Assembly: GCA_035626475.1 (NCBI GenBank)
Contig: DASPNP010000037.1
Location: 1 to 64,000 of the forward strand
Source of the DNA: DASPKT01 sp035626475
GTDB taxonomy: Bacteria; Pseudomonadota; Alphaproteobacteria; Azospirillales; Azospirillaceae
Length of the DNA stretch: 64,000 bases
Direction: 5' to 3'
Shown: positions 8,645-17,130 of the stretch, one piece after another
Layout: every line of letters begins with the position of its first letter
How positions within the stretch are numbered: the stretch's first letter is position 1
Program-made: the position numbers and the translations under genes
The notes under the pieces: generated by a model
Told to the model about the DNA's origin: nothing
The model's database searches: none
Seen by the model: the letters and a program-made list of their open reading frames with translations, nothing else

Positions 8645-9106
8645 ATGAGCCATCACCGGTCAACCGTCCGCTGGCGCCGGCGCGAGGGCGAGGCCTTCGC
8701 CGACGGGCGCTACAGCCGGGTCCATGCCTGGCGCTTCGACGGCGGCGCCGAGATCGGCGCCTCGGCCTCGCCCGACGTGGTGCCCCCGCCCTTCTCCTCG
8801 GCCGAGCTGGTCGACCCGGAGGAGGCCTTCGTCGCCAGCCTCTCCAGCTGCCACATGCTCTGGTACCTGTCGATCGCCGCCAAGCGCGGCTTCGTGGTCG
8901 ACGCTTACGAGGACGATGCCGAGGGCACCATGGCGCGCGACGGGCGCGGCCGGATGAGCATCACCCGCGTGGTGCTGACGCCGCGCGTCGCCTATGCCGG
9001 CCTGGCGCCCGACCGCGCCACCGAGGAAGCGATGCACCACGAGGCGCACGAGCGCTGCTTCATCGCCAACTCGGTCCGCACGGAGATCGAGGTGCGGGTG
9101 CCGTGA
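8645..9106 (+). CDS. OsmC-family peroxidase-like protein
   Basis: A 153-residue cytoplasmic protein of the OsmC/Ohr superfamily, which reduces organic hydroperoxides through two conserved cysteines. Both are present: SLSSCHMLWYL near residue 77 and ERCFIANSV near 140. The start is set at MSHHRSTVRW (ATG 8645), with GGGAGAGG upstream. It is closer to the general OsmC group than to Ohr. It converges on phyR with only four bases between the stops, a placement consistent with a stress-protection role. Confidence 0.88.
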   Translation: MSHHRSTVRWRRREGEAFADGRYSRVHAWRFDGGAEIGASASPDVVPPPFSSAELVDPEEAFVASLSSCHMLWYLSIAAKRGFVVDAYEDDAEGTMARDGRGRMSITRVVLTPRVAYAGLAPDRATEEAMHHEAHERCFIANSVRTEIEVRVP

Positions 9107-9110
9107 CCCC

Positions 9111-9926
9111 TCACGCGTCCCGCTGCGCCAGGGACGCCAGCCGGGGCGCCTTGGCCTCGGCGCCGGGGGCGAAGACGGCCTGGGTGATGGCGCGCTCGAT
9201 CTGCTCGCGGGTGAAGGGCTTTCGGATCACCGGGCCCAGATGGTCCAGCCCGCGCCGCGACAGCTCGTCGCCGAAGGCGGTGACGAAGATGATCGGGAGC
9301 GAGCTGCGCTGGCGCAGCACCTGGGCGGTGGTGATGCCGCTGTCGCCGTGCGCCAGCCGCAGGTCCATCAGCGCCAGGGTCGGGTGGCAGGTCTTGGCCG
9401 TCGCCAGCGCCGCCTCCATGGTGGTGGCGGTGCCGCAGACCTTGTGGCCCATGTTGCGCACCGTCTCCGCCAGGTCGTAGGCGATGATGGCGTCGTCCTC
9501 GACGATCATGATGCTGGCGATGAGCGCCTCGCGCAGCCCGTCCTGCGCGCTGGTCATCAGCGCCGCCGCCTCGGCCGGGGTGACGCCCAGCACCTCCGCC
9601 GCGTCGGGGAGGTGCAGCTCCTCCAGGCTGACCAGCAGGAACAGGCGCCGCTCCGGTTCCGGCAGCAGCGCCAGCGCCGTCTCCATGGGATGGCCGGTGG
9701 CCGGGGTCGCGGGCTCGCCGCCCTGGGCGTCGAACAGGCGGTTCAGCAGGGCGTAGAGCGGGCCGCGCCCGCCCTCCTCCAGCGCGAAGGCGGCGGGCTG
9801 GTCCAGCACCTGTTCGATCGCCACGGCGACGAGCTCGTCGCCGGCCTCGGGCGTGCCGGTGAGCGCCCGCGCGTACCGCCGGAGGTACGGGAGCTGCGTC
9901 ATCAACTTGCGGGAATGGACGTCCAT
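9111..9926 (-). CDS. phyR: PhyR anti-anti-sigma response regulator
   Basis: A 271-residue two-part regulator. The N-terminal half (YLRRYARALTGTPEAGDELV, LLPEPERRLFLLVSLEEL) is a sigma-factor-like domain. The C-terminal half (SIMIVEDDAIIAYDLAE) is a receiver domain with acidic pocket, phospho-acceptor Asp near residue 188 (LALMDLRL), Thr in FVTAFGDE and Lys in IRKPF. In alphaproteobacteria phosphorylated PhyR binds the anti-sigma factor NepR and frees EcfG. The start at 9926 (MDVHSRKLM) fits known PhyR N-termini; the frame is open further upstream. Unusually, no nepR or ecfG gene is adjacent. Confidence 0.95.
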   Translation of the reverse strand: MDVHSRKLMTQLPYLRRYARALTGTPEAGDELVAVAIEQVLDQPAAFALEEGGRGPLYALLNRLFDAQGGEPATPATGHPMETALALLPEPERRLFLLVSLEELHLPDAAEVLGVTPAEAAALMTSAQDGLREALIASIMIVEDDAIIAYDLAETVRNMGHKVCGTATTMEAALATAKTCHPTLALMDLRLAHGDSGITTAQVLRQRSSLPIIFVTAFGDELSRRGLDHLGPVIRKPFTREQIERAITQAVFAPGAEAKAPRLASLAQRDA

Positions 9927-10191
9927 CAATGCTGCCTTCTGCGGAGCCTCCGTCGACGCGGACGAGGCCGGGGTTCCCTCGCGCATTTTGGGCGCTTCGC
10001 CGCAGAACGCCACGCCACGTTGGTGGATACCCATGATCCCCAACAGCCTGCTTTTATTACGAGCGAGAGAGGGGTAGGGGGCGCATCCGGCTAGGTACGC
10101 GTGGGGGGCCCCCGCCTGGACGGTTCCGGCACCGGATCGATAGGAGGGACCCCGCGACTTCAGCCGGGGTGCCCCGCCCCTTTTACGTGCG

Positions 10192-10216
10192 GGAACAGCG
10201 CGGGGGAGACCCTGTT
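10192..10216 (+). promoter_or_regulatory. Candidate EcfG promoter for a small RNA
   Basis: GGAAC (10192-10196), 16 bases, TGTT (10213-10216): one base away from GGAAC-N16-CGTT. It points at the orphan terminator about 50 bases downstream, with no coding region between. Confidence 0.4.
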
Positions 10217-10222
10217 GGGGAC

Positions 10223-10300
10223 GGCACTGGTGCGTTGCCTCCCTGAACCGCCAGAAACTGCGCCGCCCGGCCGACGGACAACCGTCGCCGGGCGGCTTTT
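10223..10300 (+). ncRNA. Candidate small regulatory RNA (about 80 nt)
   Basis: The RNA is inferred from an EcfG-like promoter upstream and a well-formed plus-strand intrinsic terminator that no plus-strand gene could use (the nearest upstream plus-strand gene ends at 9106, with phyR in between on the other strand). The predicted transcript contains CCTCCCT at 10238-10244, complementary to a Shine-Dalgarno sequence, a motif used by several alphaproteobacterial sRNAs to block translation. It could instead be the 3' part of a longer RNA beginning before 10192. I could not match it to 6S, SRP or tmRNA by eye. Confidence 0.4.
10262..10300 (+). terminator. Intrinsic terminator, plus strand
   Basis: GCCGCCCGG plus CGACGG pairs with CCGTCG plus CCGGGCGGC (15 bp with one bulged C) around the loop ACAA, followed by TTTT at 10297-10300. 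On the minus strand no T-run follows, so it belongs to a plus-strand transcript. Confidence 0.75.
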
Positions 10301-10342
10301 CTCATGACCTGTAAATTGTCGTGAACGGCTTGGCCGTCCCGC

Positions 10343-11476
10343 TCACGACACCTTAGGGTCCAGGTCCACCTTCTGCCCCTCCTTGAGCCGCTCGCCGCCG
10401 CGCACCACCAGCCGGTCGCCCGGGTTCACCGCGCCGGCGACCTCGACATACTCGCCGTCGGAGATGCCGGGGGTGACGGGGATACGCTCCGCCGACTGGT
10501 CGTCCTTGATGCGGTAGACGTAGGCGCCGGTGCCGCGCAGGATCAGCGCGTCGCGGTGGACGGCCACCACCTCGTGCGGGGCGGCGGAGGGCACGGCGAT
10601 CCTCACCGCCGCGCCCACCACCCAGGCGGCGCCGTCCGGCGGCGCCACGCGCAGCTCGAAGGTGCGGGACTGGCGCTCGCCCACCGGGATGATGCGGCTG
10701 ATGCGGCCCGCGGCTTCCGAGCCGCCGTAGGAAAGCCTGACCTCCTCGCCCTCGCGGATGAAGGCGGCGACGGTGATGGGGGCCTGGGCCCGCAGCTCCA
10801 GCGCCGCCGTGGAGACCAGCCGGCCGATCTCCTTGCCGGGGGCCGAATACTCGCCCAGCTCGACGTTGCGGCTGACCAGCCGGCCGCCGAAGGGCGCGCG
10901 GATGACCGCCCGCTCGACGTTCAGCGCCGTCTGCTCGCGCCGCGCCTTGGCCCGGACCAAATCCTGCGCCAGCACGTCGCGGCGCGACACGGTCTGCTCG
11001 ACCTTGGCGGCGGGGGCGGTGCCTGAGGCGGCCAGCTTCTCGAAGCGGTCGGCCTCGCGCCGGGCCATCTCCAGCTGCGACTGCAGGCTCTTGATCTCGG
11101 CGTCCAGCTCCTGCAGCTCCAGCCTCCAGGCGCGGTCGTCGACCCGGGCGATCTCGTCGCCCGCCGCCAGCTCGGTGCCGGCCTCGGCCACCCAGACGAC
11201 GCGGCCGGCGATCTCGGCGGCGATCTTGGCGTCCTGGCGGCTGTGGACCGTGCCCGGCACCTCCAGCCTGGGCGCCATCTGCCGCTTCTCGGCAGTGGCG
11301 ACGCGGACCTTGGGCGCGGGCGGTGCCGGGGGCGTCTGCTGCGCGTGGGCGGCCGAGCCCATGAAGCCCGGCAGCGGCACCAGGCAGAACTGCACGGCGG
11401 CGCCGGCGGCCAGGGCGGCGGTGAGGCCGAGGATGACGCCGGTGCGGCGCTTCTTGGGGAGGGGGAGCTTGCCCAT
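10343..11476 (-). CDS. RND efflux periplasmic adaptor (membrane fusion protein)
   Basis: A 377-residue adaptor joining an RND pump to an outer-membrane channel. The start at 11476 (MGKLPLPKKRRTG) gives an N-terminal membrane anchor or signal at residues 13-50. A lipoyl half (RLEVPGTVHSRQDAKIAAEIAGRV) follows, then a coiled-coil hairpin (about residues 115-185, ELQELDAEIKSLQSQLEMARRE), the second lipoyl half (AVIRAPFGGRLVSRNVELGEY) and the beta-barrel domain. It follows the pump gene with a 26-base gap, so the two are co-transcribed. No outer-membrane factor gene is present in the window. Confidence 0.92.
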   Translation of the reverse strand: MGKLPLPKKRRTGVILGLTAALAAGAAVQFCLVPLPGFMGSAAHAQQTPPAPPAPKVRVATAEKRQMAPRLEVPGTVHSRQDAKIAAEIAGRVVWVAEAGTELAAGDEIARVDDRAWRLELQELDAEIKSLQSQLEMARREADRFEKLAASGTAPAAKVEQTVSRRDVLAQDLVRAKARREQTALNVERAVIRAPFGGRLVSRNVELGEYSAPGKEIGRLVSTAALELRAQAPITVAAFIREGEEVRLSYGGSEAAGRISRIIPVGERQSRTFELRVAPPDGAAWVVGAAVRIAVPSAAPHEVVAVHRDALILRGTGAYVYRIKDDQSAERIPVTPGISDGEYVEVAGAVNPGDRLVVRGGERLKEGQKVDLDPKVS

Positions 11477-11502
11477 GGGAGTCGCGTCCTTCTTCGAGGG
11501 GC

Positions 11503-14500
11503 TCAGGCGGCCTGGCGGTCGGCGGAGTCGACGGGGGTGTTGCTGGCGGCGGAGCGGTTCCAGCTCCAGCCGCGCATCCCGTCCTCGCCCACCCGCAGCA
11601 GCGCCGGCAGCAGGATCAGGGTGAAGATGGTGGAGACCGAGATGCCGCCGACGATCACCGCCGCGATGCCGCGGTAGATCACGCTGCCCTCGCCCGGGAC
11701 CAGCAGCATCGGCGCCATGCCGGCGATGGTGGTGAGCGTGCCCATGAAGATGGGCCGCACCCGGGTGCGCAAGCTGGCGGCGACGGCGTCCTTGCGGGTG
11801 TAGCCCTCCAGCTCCAGCCGGCGGGTCTCGTCGACCAGCAGGATGGCGTTGTTGACCACGATGCCCAGCAGGATGATGAAGCCGATCATCGTCAGCAGGT
11901 CGAGCGGCTGGAAGGTCACCAGGTTGGTGATCTGCAGCAGGGCCACGCCGCCCACCGTCGCCAGCGGGATCGACACCATGACCATGAAGCTGTCCTTGGC
12001 CGAGCGGAACAGCAGGGCCATCAGCAGGAACAGAAGGCCCAGCGCGATCATGAAGTTCTTGCCCATGGTCGCCACCGTGGCGTCCAGCCGGTCGGCGCTG
12101 CCGCCGTACTTGATGACGCCGTCGGAGGGCATGAACGCCTTCAGCTGCGGCTCGATCTCGCTGCGCAGCTGGACCATCACGTCCTCCAGCGCCAGGCCCT
12201 CCTGCGGCTGGACATTGAGCGTGATGGTGCGCTTGCCGTCGATGCGGCGGATGTTGGAGGGGCCGACGGTGCGCTTGATCTCGACCAGCTCGCCCAGCGG
12301 CACCACGGCGCCCGAGGGGGTGGCGACCGGGGTGGCGGCCAGCGTGTCCAGATTCTCCCAGGTCGGCGCCTTCAGGATGATGTCCAGGCGGCTGTCGCCG
12401 TCGAAATGCTCGCCCAGCCACAGACCGTCGCCCATGGCGCGGACGATCTGGCCGATCTGGGCGCGGGTGAAGCCCATCTCCATGATGCGGCGGTCATTGG
12501 GCGTGATCTCCAGGACGGGCTGCGCCATCTCCGGGTTCGGCTCGGAGAAGGCCTGCACGGTCGGCATCTTCTCGCGCAGCAGCGCCAGGCCCTTGGATGC
12601 TGCCTCCGACAGGCCCTCGGCATCGGCCGACTGCAGGTGCACCTCGACATTGCCCTCGGCGCCCAGGCCGCCGAACAGGTTGCCGCGGTTGGCGAAGGCC
12701 TGCACGTCGGGGAAGCCCACCAGCAGCTCCTCCTTGGCGATCTTCATCATCTCGTCCAGCCGGGACTCGTCCTCCAGGCGCAGCGCGATGGAGCCGCCGC
12801 TGGGCCAGCCGATGACATAGAAGTTCTTCACCTTGGGCTGACGCTCGCCCGTATAGAAGGGCATCATCCGGTTCACCAGCTCGCGCCCCACCTCGTCGCG
12901 GTTGGCTTCCATGCTGGTGCCGACGGGGAAGTTCAGGAAGGCGTCGACGCTGTCGCGCTTCACGGGGGGCAGGTAGGACAGGCTGGGGAACATGGCCCAG
13001 GTGCCCAGCGCCGACACGCCGATCAGCGAGACGATGACGATGGCGCGGCGGCGCGCCGTGTTGGTCAGGTGCATGATGCGGGTGGTCAGCCAGGCGGTCC
13101 AGGCGGCCTGCCGTTCCTGCTTGGCGGGCGCCACCTTCATCCAGCGGGCGGCGGCGACCGGCAGCACCGTGGCGCAGACGATCAGCGAGATGGTCACACC
13201 GACGGCGATGGTCAGCGCCAGGTCGGCGAAGATCTGCCCCTCCACCTCGCGCATGAACACGATGGGGACGAAGGTCACGACCGTGGTGGCGGTGGAGGCG
13301 ACCAGCGCCGCCATGACGCGGGTCGCGCCCTGGGCCGAGGCCTCGATGGCGCCGTGGCCCTCGTCGCGGTGGCGCACGATGTTCTCGAGCACGACGATGG
13401 CGCTGTCGATGACCATGCCGACGGCGAAGGCGAGGCCGGCCAAGCTGATGACGTTGATCGAGCGCCCGGTGATCGCCAGCACGGCGAACAGCGACAGCAG
13501 GCTGATCGGGATGGTCATGGCGACCAGCAGGGTCAGCTGGGTCCGGCGCAGGAACAGCCAGAGCGCGCCCACCGCCAGCAGGATGCCGGAGATGAGGTTG
13601 CCGGTCAGCAGGCCGATGGCGTTCTCGATGTAGACGGAGGGGTCGAAGGACTGGTTGTTGGTGAGGCCGCGGGCCTTCAGCGGGCCGTCGCGCAGCTCCT
13701 CCATCAGGGCCTTCACGCGGGTCAGCGTCTCCAGCACATTGGCGCCGTCGGCGCGCATGATGCGCAGGCCCACGGCCTCGTTGCCGTTCTGGAACGAGTA
13801 GCCGAACTGCCGGCCGAAATCGACGTCGATCTCGGCGATGTCGCCCAGATGGACCGGGCGGCCGTCGCGCCACTCCAGCACCAGTTCGCGCAGCTCGTCC
13901 GGCGAGAAGCGGCCCTTGAAGCGTACGGTGTAGATGCGGCGGCCATCGTCGACGAAGCCGCCGGACACGTCCTGCGAGCGGCCGACCAGGTTGGCGAGGG
14001 TCGGGATGCCGATGCCGTACTCGGCCGCCTTGACCGGATCGAACCTGATCTGGACCTGCTGCTCGTCGGCGCCGCCGCTGTTGAACTCGACCGCGGCCAC
14101 GCCGGGGGTGGAGCGGATGCGCGGGATGATCTCGTCCTGGATATAGGGGATGTGGTCCTTCATCTCGCCCGGGGTGCCCGGCATCTTCTGGATGAAGTAG
14201 AAGATCAGCGTGTCGTTGGCGTTGGGGTTGCCGCCGCCGCCGCCGAACTGGATCTGCGGCGGGTCGGCGTCGGCCGGCAGGGTCGGCAGGCGGTTCAGGC
14301 GGCTGATGACGTCCATCAGCGTCTTCTGCATGTCGGTGTCGTAGCCGAAGGTCAGCTCGACGAAGCTGCCGCCCGGATTGGCGAAGGCGGTCATCTCCTC
14401 CAGCCCCGGCAGGTCGCGCAGCACGTCCTCCTGCGGCTCCAGCAGCTCGGACTCGACCTCCTGCGGGGATGCGGCGCGCCAGCTCGTCTGGATGCCCAGG

Positions 14501-14634
14501 CGGGGCTGCTCGATCTCGGGGAACAGCTGGATCGGCAGCATGCGGATGCTGAGGATGCCGCCCAGCACCACGACCAGCGCCGCCACGAAGACGACCAGCT
14601 GGTTGCGCAGGCAGAGGTTCACCAATGCCGTCAT
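11503..14634 (-). CDS. RND efflux pump, HAE1/AcrB-like
   Basis: A 1043-residue inner-membrane proton-driven exporter with the full duplicated RND layout: a first span at residues 12-32, a large periplasmic loop, spans around 335-480, a mid-protein span, a second loop and a C-terminal bundle. The proton-relay segment reads AVGMVIDSAIVVLEN: the first Asp of the AcrB DD pair is kept but the second is Ser, as in several HAE1-related subgroups, so substrates need not match AcrB. It is the first gene of an operon with the adaptor. A strong leader hairpin (14655-14691) and an operator-like palindrome (14775-14790) lie upstream. Confidence 0.93.
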   Translation of the reverse strand: MTALVNLCLRNQLVVFVAALVVVLGGILSIRMLPIQLFPEIEQPRLGIQTSWRAASPQEVESELLEPQEDVLRDLPGLEEMTAFANPGGSFVELTFGYDTDMQKTLMDVISRLNRLPTLPADADPPQIQFGGGGGNPNANDTLIFYFIQKMPGTPGEMKDHIPYIQDEIIPRIRSTPGVAAVEFNSGGADEQQVQIRFDPVKAAEYGIGIPTLANLVGRSQDVSGGFVDDGRRIYTVRFKGRFSPDELRELVLEWRDGRPVHLGDIAEIDVDFGRQFGYSFQNGNEAVGLRIMRADGANVLETLTRVKALMEELRDGPLKARGLTNNQSFDPSVYIENAIGLLTGNLISGILLAVGALWLFLRRTQLTLLVAMTIPISLLSLFAVLAITGRSINVISLAGLAFAVGMVIDSAIVVLENIVRHRDEGHGAIEASAQGATRVMAALVASTATTVVTFVPIVFMREVEGQIFADLALTIAVGVTISLIVCATVLPVAAARWMKVAPAKQERQAAWTAWLTTRIMHLTNTARRRAIVIVSLIGVSALGTWAMFPSLSYLPPVKRDSVDAFLNFPVGTSMEANRDEVGRELVNRMMPFYTGERQPKVKNFYVIGWPSGGSIALRLEDESRLDEMMKIAKEELLVGFPDVQAFANRGNLFGGLGAEGNVEVHLQSADAEGLSEAASKGLALLREKMPTVQAFSEPNPEMAQPVLEITPNDRRIMEMGFTRAQIGQIVRAMGDGLWLGEHFDGDSRLDIILKAPTWENLDTLAATPVATPSGAVVPLGELVEIKRTVGPSNIRRIDGKRTITLNVQPQEGLALEDVMVQLRSEIEPQLKAFMPSDGVIKYGGSADRLDATVATMGKNFMIALGLLFLLMALLFRSAKDSFMVMVSIPLATVGGVALLQITNLVTFQPLDLLTMIGFIILLGIVVNNAILLVDETRRLELEGYTRKDAVAASLRTRVRPIFMGTLTTIAGMAPMLLVPGEGSVIYRGIAAVIVGGISVSTIFTLILLPALLRVGEDGMRGWSWNRSAASNTPVDSADRQAA

Positions 14635-14654
14635 GACCCGTTCCCTTCAATGTG

Positions 14655-14691
14655 GCACGGCCCCGCAGGGGTGAACCTGCCGGGGCCGTGC
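14655..14691 (-). promoter_or_regulatory. Strong hairpin in the RND pump leader
   Basis: GCACGGCCCCG pairs perfectly with CGGGGCCGTGC, extended by CAGG/CCTG with one bulge, leaving a six-base loop. It ends about 20 bases before the pump start codon, just upstream of its GAAGGGA ribosome-binding site. It may act as a leader attenuator or stabiliser; no T-run follows. Confidence 0.5.
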
Positions 14692-14774
14692 GCGGCCGTT
14701 ACCGCTCATGTCCCAGGATAAGGGAGCATGACCCTTTGATTAAGGAGGGGATTGGTAAGCGAAGGGTGATTTTT

Positions 14775-14790
14775 GTAACCGGTCGGTTAC
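14775..14790. promoter_or_regulatory. Operator-like palindrome upstream of the RND operon
   Basis: GTAACCGGTCGGTTAC consists of 7-base perfect arms (GTAACCG/CGGTTAC) around GT. It lies 140 bases upstream of the pump start, in a relatively A+T-rich stretch. The ACCGGTCGGT core is the kind of site bound by TetR-family repressors of efflux pumps. No TetR gene is adjacent. Confidence 0.5.
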
Positions 14791-14804
14791 CGACAGTATC
14801 GGCT

Positions 14805-15731
14805 TTACGGTTTTATTTCCTCCTTTGCACGCAGGGCCTCGTAAGTCCTGACGTGCAACAGGGCCGACTCCAGCCGCGGCACCGGCACCCCGTGGCTCTT
14901 TGCGCGGCGGACGAGGTCGCCCAGCACATGCTCGCCTTCGGTCGCCCCGCCCCTACGGATGTCGCGCAGCATGGAGGCGACCATGGGCTCGGCGCGGTCG
15001 GTGAAGAGCTTGGCGCAGGCCGCCATGGCCGCCTCGCGCGGCGGGCGTCCCTCGGCGGCGGCGACGCTCCGGCACTCCTCCAGCAGCCCCAGCAGGAAGC
15101 CCTCGCCGCCGGCCGTCAGTATGTCGGAGATGCCACCGCGCATCAGGCAGGTGCCGCCGGCCAGCGTCGCCAGCATCACCCACTTCTCCCACATGTCCTG
15201 CAGGATGTCCGGGCTGTGGATCACCTCGGCGGCGCTCTTCCCCAGCGACGCCATCGCCGCCGCCGCGCCCGCCTCCTGCGCCGCATACCGGGCGCCGAAG
15301 ATCAGCTTGTGGCCAGAGGGCAGGTGCCGGATCGTGCCGTCGGGCTCCAGCGTCACCGAGATGTTGCACAGCCCGCCCAGCACGCGCCCGGCCCCCAGCG
15401 CCGCGTCCAGCCGCTCCAGATGCGCCAGCCCGTTCAGCAGCGGCAGCACCAGCGTGCCCTCGCCCACCGCCGGACGGATCGCCTCCACGGCGCTGTCCAG
15501 GTCATAGGCCTTGGCCGAGAGCAGGACCAGATCGTAGGGCTTGGCGATGCGGGTGACCGTCTGGGCCGGCAGGCGGATGTCGCCCTTGGGGCTCAGCACC
15601 ACCAGACCGGTCTCGCGCAGCTGCTGCTGGCGTTTGGGGCGGACCAGGAAGGTGACGTTCTCCCCCGCCTCCATCAGCCGCCCGCCGAAATACCCACCGG
15701 TCGCCCCGGCGCCCAGGATCAGGATGCGCAT
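14805..15731 (-). CDS. panE: Ketopantoate reductase family protein (ApbA/PanE)
   Basis: A 308-residue NADPH-dependent reductase of the 2-dehydropantoate 2-reductase family, which makes pantoate for coenzyme A. The N-terminal Rossmann motif is ILGAGATGGYFGGRL; the catalytic-lysine region (MWEKWVMLATLAG) near residue 180 and the C-terminal helical domain are present. The start chosen is ATG 15731 (MRILIL); ATG at 15743 would add METT. Many genomes carry several paralogues of this family acting on other 2-keto acids, so the pantoate role is likely but not certain. It stands alone, with a family C repeat upstream. Confidence 0.85.
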   Translation of the reverse strand: MRILILGAGATGGYFGGRLMEAGENVTFLVRPKRQQQLRETGLVVLSPKGDIRLPAQTVTRIAKPYDLVLLSAKAYDLDSAVEAIRPAVGEGTLVLPLLNGLAHLERLDAALGAGRVLGGLCNISVTLEPDGTIRHLPSGHKLIFGARYAAQEAGAAAAMASLGKSAAEVIHSPDILQDMWEKWVMLATLAGGTCLMRGGISDILTAGGEGFLLGLLEECRSVAAAEGRPPREAAMAACAKLFTDRAEPMVASMLRDIRRGGATEGEHVLGDLVRRAKSHGVPVPRLESALLHVRTYEALRAKEEIKP

Positions 15732-15792
15732 GGTGGTCTCCATGGATCGCTCAAGACGTGAGCCGGTCTTAACTTCCGTCAGTCCACTTACC

Positions 15793-15955
15793 ACCGTCAC
15801 CCCGGCGCAAGCCGGGGCCCAGGGGTTGCAGCACTGTGAGACCGATGAAGCCCGCCCGGCAACCGCCCCCATTCGAATGGCGGGGTTTCGGGTGCTGCAT
15901 CGGTGGTCTCCTGCTGCAACCCCTGGGTCCCGGCATGCACCGGGATGACGGGGAT
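15793..15955. repeat. Intergenic inverted repeat, family C, copy 1
   Basis: The outer arms contain GGCCCAGGGGTTGCAG and its counterpart CTGCAACCCCTGGG, each next to a short self-complementary segment (CCCCGGCGCAAGCCGGGG). Inside, GAGACCGATG pairs with CATCGGTGGTCTC. The centre is the perfect palindrome CCATTCGAATGG flanked by CCGCCC/GGCGGG. The whole 160-base element can fold into one long interrupted hairpin. Its arms recur at 36300-36513. Confidence 0.85.
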
Positions 15956-15962
15956 TGGGGGA

Positions 15963-16961
15963 TCAGCGGCCTTCCCCATCCTTCCCCGGCTTCAGCAACT
16001 CCTGCCGGATGCGCGCGAGGCTGGGGCGGGTCTCCTCGGTGAAGGGCAGCGGGCGGCAGAGCTGCATGGCGGCGATGCCGACCCGCGCCGTCAGCAGCCC
16101 GTTGACCACGCCCTGCCCGACCCGGGCCGAGAGCGCGCCGGCGACCCCGGCCCCCAGCGCGCCCGCGACCAGATCCTGGCTGCTGTCCACCACCCCGGCG
16201 ATGGCGAGGTTGGCCAGCACCCGTTTCAGCAGCCGCGCGGTGCCCACCAGCCCGGGCCGGGCGGCGTAGAGCGAGGCGATCTCGCGGACCAGCTTCAGGT
16301 TGCGCCACAGCGCCACCGCCACGTCCAGCAGCGCCACCGGGGAGACGGCGGTGAAGAGCGCCGTGTCGCGCGAGGCGCGCAGCACCAGCCGGTAGGCCTG
16401 ATTGTCCAGCGGCGCCAGGAGCAGCCGCTCGGCCAAGTCCAGCGTCTCGCGGTCGTCATGGGCGTCGGTGACGGCGCGCGACAGCGCGTCGCGGCCGGCC
16501 GCCAGGCGCCCGCCATAGAGCGCTGCCACCTGCGCCACCACCGGGCCCGCCCGGCCATGGCCCCGTCCGGCGGCCAGCAGCCCGGCCTCGGCCCGCAGCG
16601 CGTCCACCTGCCCCAGCCGGAGGTAGGCGCGCAGCTCGCGCCCGGCGACCAGCCCCAGGCCGCCCACCAGCCCCACCACCAGCGCCGCCACCGCCCCGCC
16701 CAGCCAGGGCGAGATGGCGTAGGCGGTCAGCAGCAGCCCGGCCGTGTCGATGCCGACCGAGACGGCGAAGAGCGCCACCGCCGACAGCAGCGCCACCCGC
16801 CAGGCCCAGCGCCTGCGGGGCCGCGCCTCGGGCGGCAGCACCTCGCCGTCGAGCGCCGCGCCGTCCTCGCCCTCCACCGGCGCCGGCACCGCGCGCTCCG
16901 GATCGAACTCCATCGGCGGCACCCAGCCGGGCGCCCGGGTCTTCACGGGATCGTCGTTCAT
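15963..16961 (-). CDS. TIGR01620/YcjF-family membrane protein
   Basis: A 332-residue inner-membrane protein starting at MNDDPVKTRAPGW (ATG 16961, preceded by GGGAGGATGGA). Residues about 52-100 hold two membrane spans (VALLSAVALFAVSVGID, LGGAVAALVVGLVGGLGLVAG). The remainder matches the C-terminal region of the YcjF/TIGR01620 family, including LASYAARPGLVG-like helices and a Gly/Ala-rich hydrophobic segment (DLVAGALGAGVAGALSARVG). It lies directly downstream of a YcjX-like GTPase gene, the conserved pairing of this family. In enterobacteria the pair belongs to the phage-shock regulon; its role here is unknown. Confidence 0.85.
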   Translation of the reverse strand: MNDDPVKTRAPGWVPPMEFDPERAVPAPVEGEDGAALDGEVLPPEARPRRRWAWRVALLSAVALFAVSVGIDTAGLLLTAYAISPWLGGAVAALVVGLVGGLGLVAGRELRAYLRLGQVDALRAEAGLLAAGRGHGRAGPVVAQVAALYGGRLAAGRDALSRAVTDAHDDRETLDLAERLLLAPLDNQAYRLVLRASRDTALFTAVSPVALLDVAVALWRNLKLVREIASLYAARPGLVGTARLLKRVLANLAIAGVVDSSQDLVAGALGAGVAGALSARVGQGVVNGLLTARVGIAAMQLCRPLPFTEETRPSLARIRQELLKPGKDGEGR

Positions 16962-17000
16962 TCCATCCTCCCAGGATGGTCTGGCCGGCAGCGTTGGCGG

Positions 17001-17112
17001 CTTGCGGCCTTCGACAGGCTCAGGCTGAGGGGGATATCGCTGCTCCCGCGGTGTCCGCGCGGGAGTGCCTGGCATCCCCCCTCCCTCATGCTGAGCCTGT
17101 GGAAGCACGCAG
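17001..17112. repeat. Intergenic inverted repeat, family A, copy 2
   Basis: Arms CTTCGACAGGCTCAGGCTGA and TCATGCTGAGCCTGTGGAAG, with the inner pair GCTCCCGCG/CGCGGGAG. It sits between the YcjX-like and TIGR01620 genes, which are read in the same direction, so it would be present in their common transcript. Confidence 0.85.
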
Positions 17113-17130
17113 AACGGTTCAGCATCGGCG

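Larger units (their letters stand above)
9927..10342. other. 416-base region without a protein gene
   Basis: The region lies between the start of phyR (minus strand, reading away) and the end of the RND adaptor gene. The phyR-proximal part is the phyR leader and promoter; I see no clear sigma-70 or EcfG box for phyR itself. From about 10145 on there are strong hairpins, an EcfG-like promoter at 10192 and an intrinsic terminator at 10262-10300, all on the plus strand. The short plus-strand frame here has no ribosome-binding site and no protein-like composition. Confidence 0.6.

Noticed and set aside
10101..10307. Short plus-strand frame beginning MGGPRLDGSG, possible NepR
   Set aside because: It lacks the NepR motif and a ribosome-binding site, and it runs through the terminator stem; the region fits a non-coding RNA better.
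12406..14721. Long plus-strand frame opposite the RND pump
   Set aside because: Same shadow effect; the minus strand encodes a complete RND transporter.
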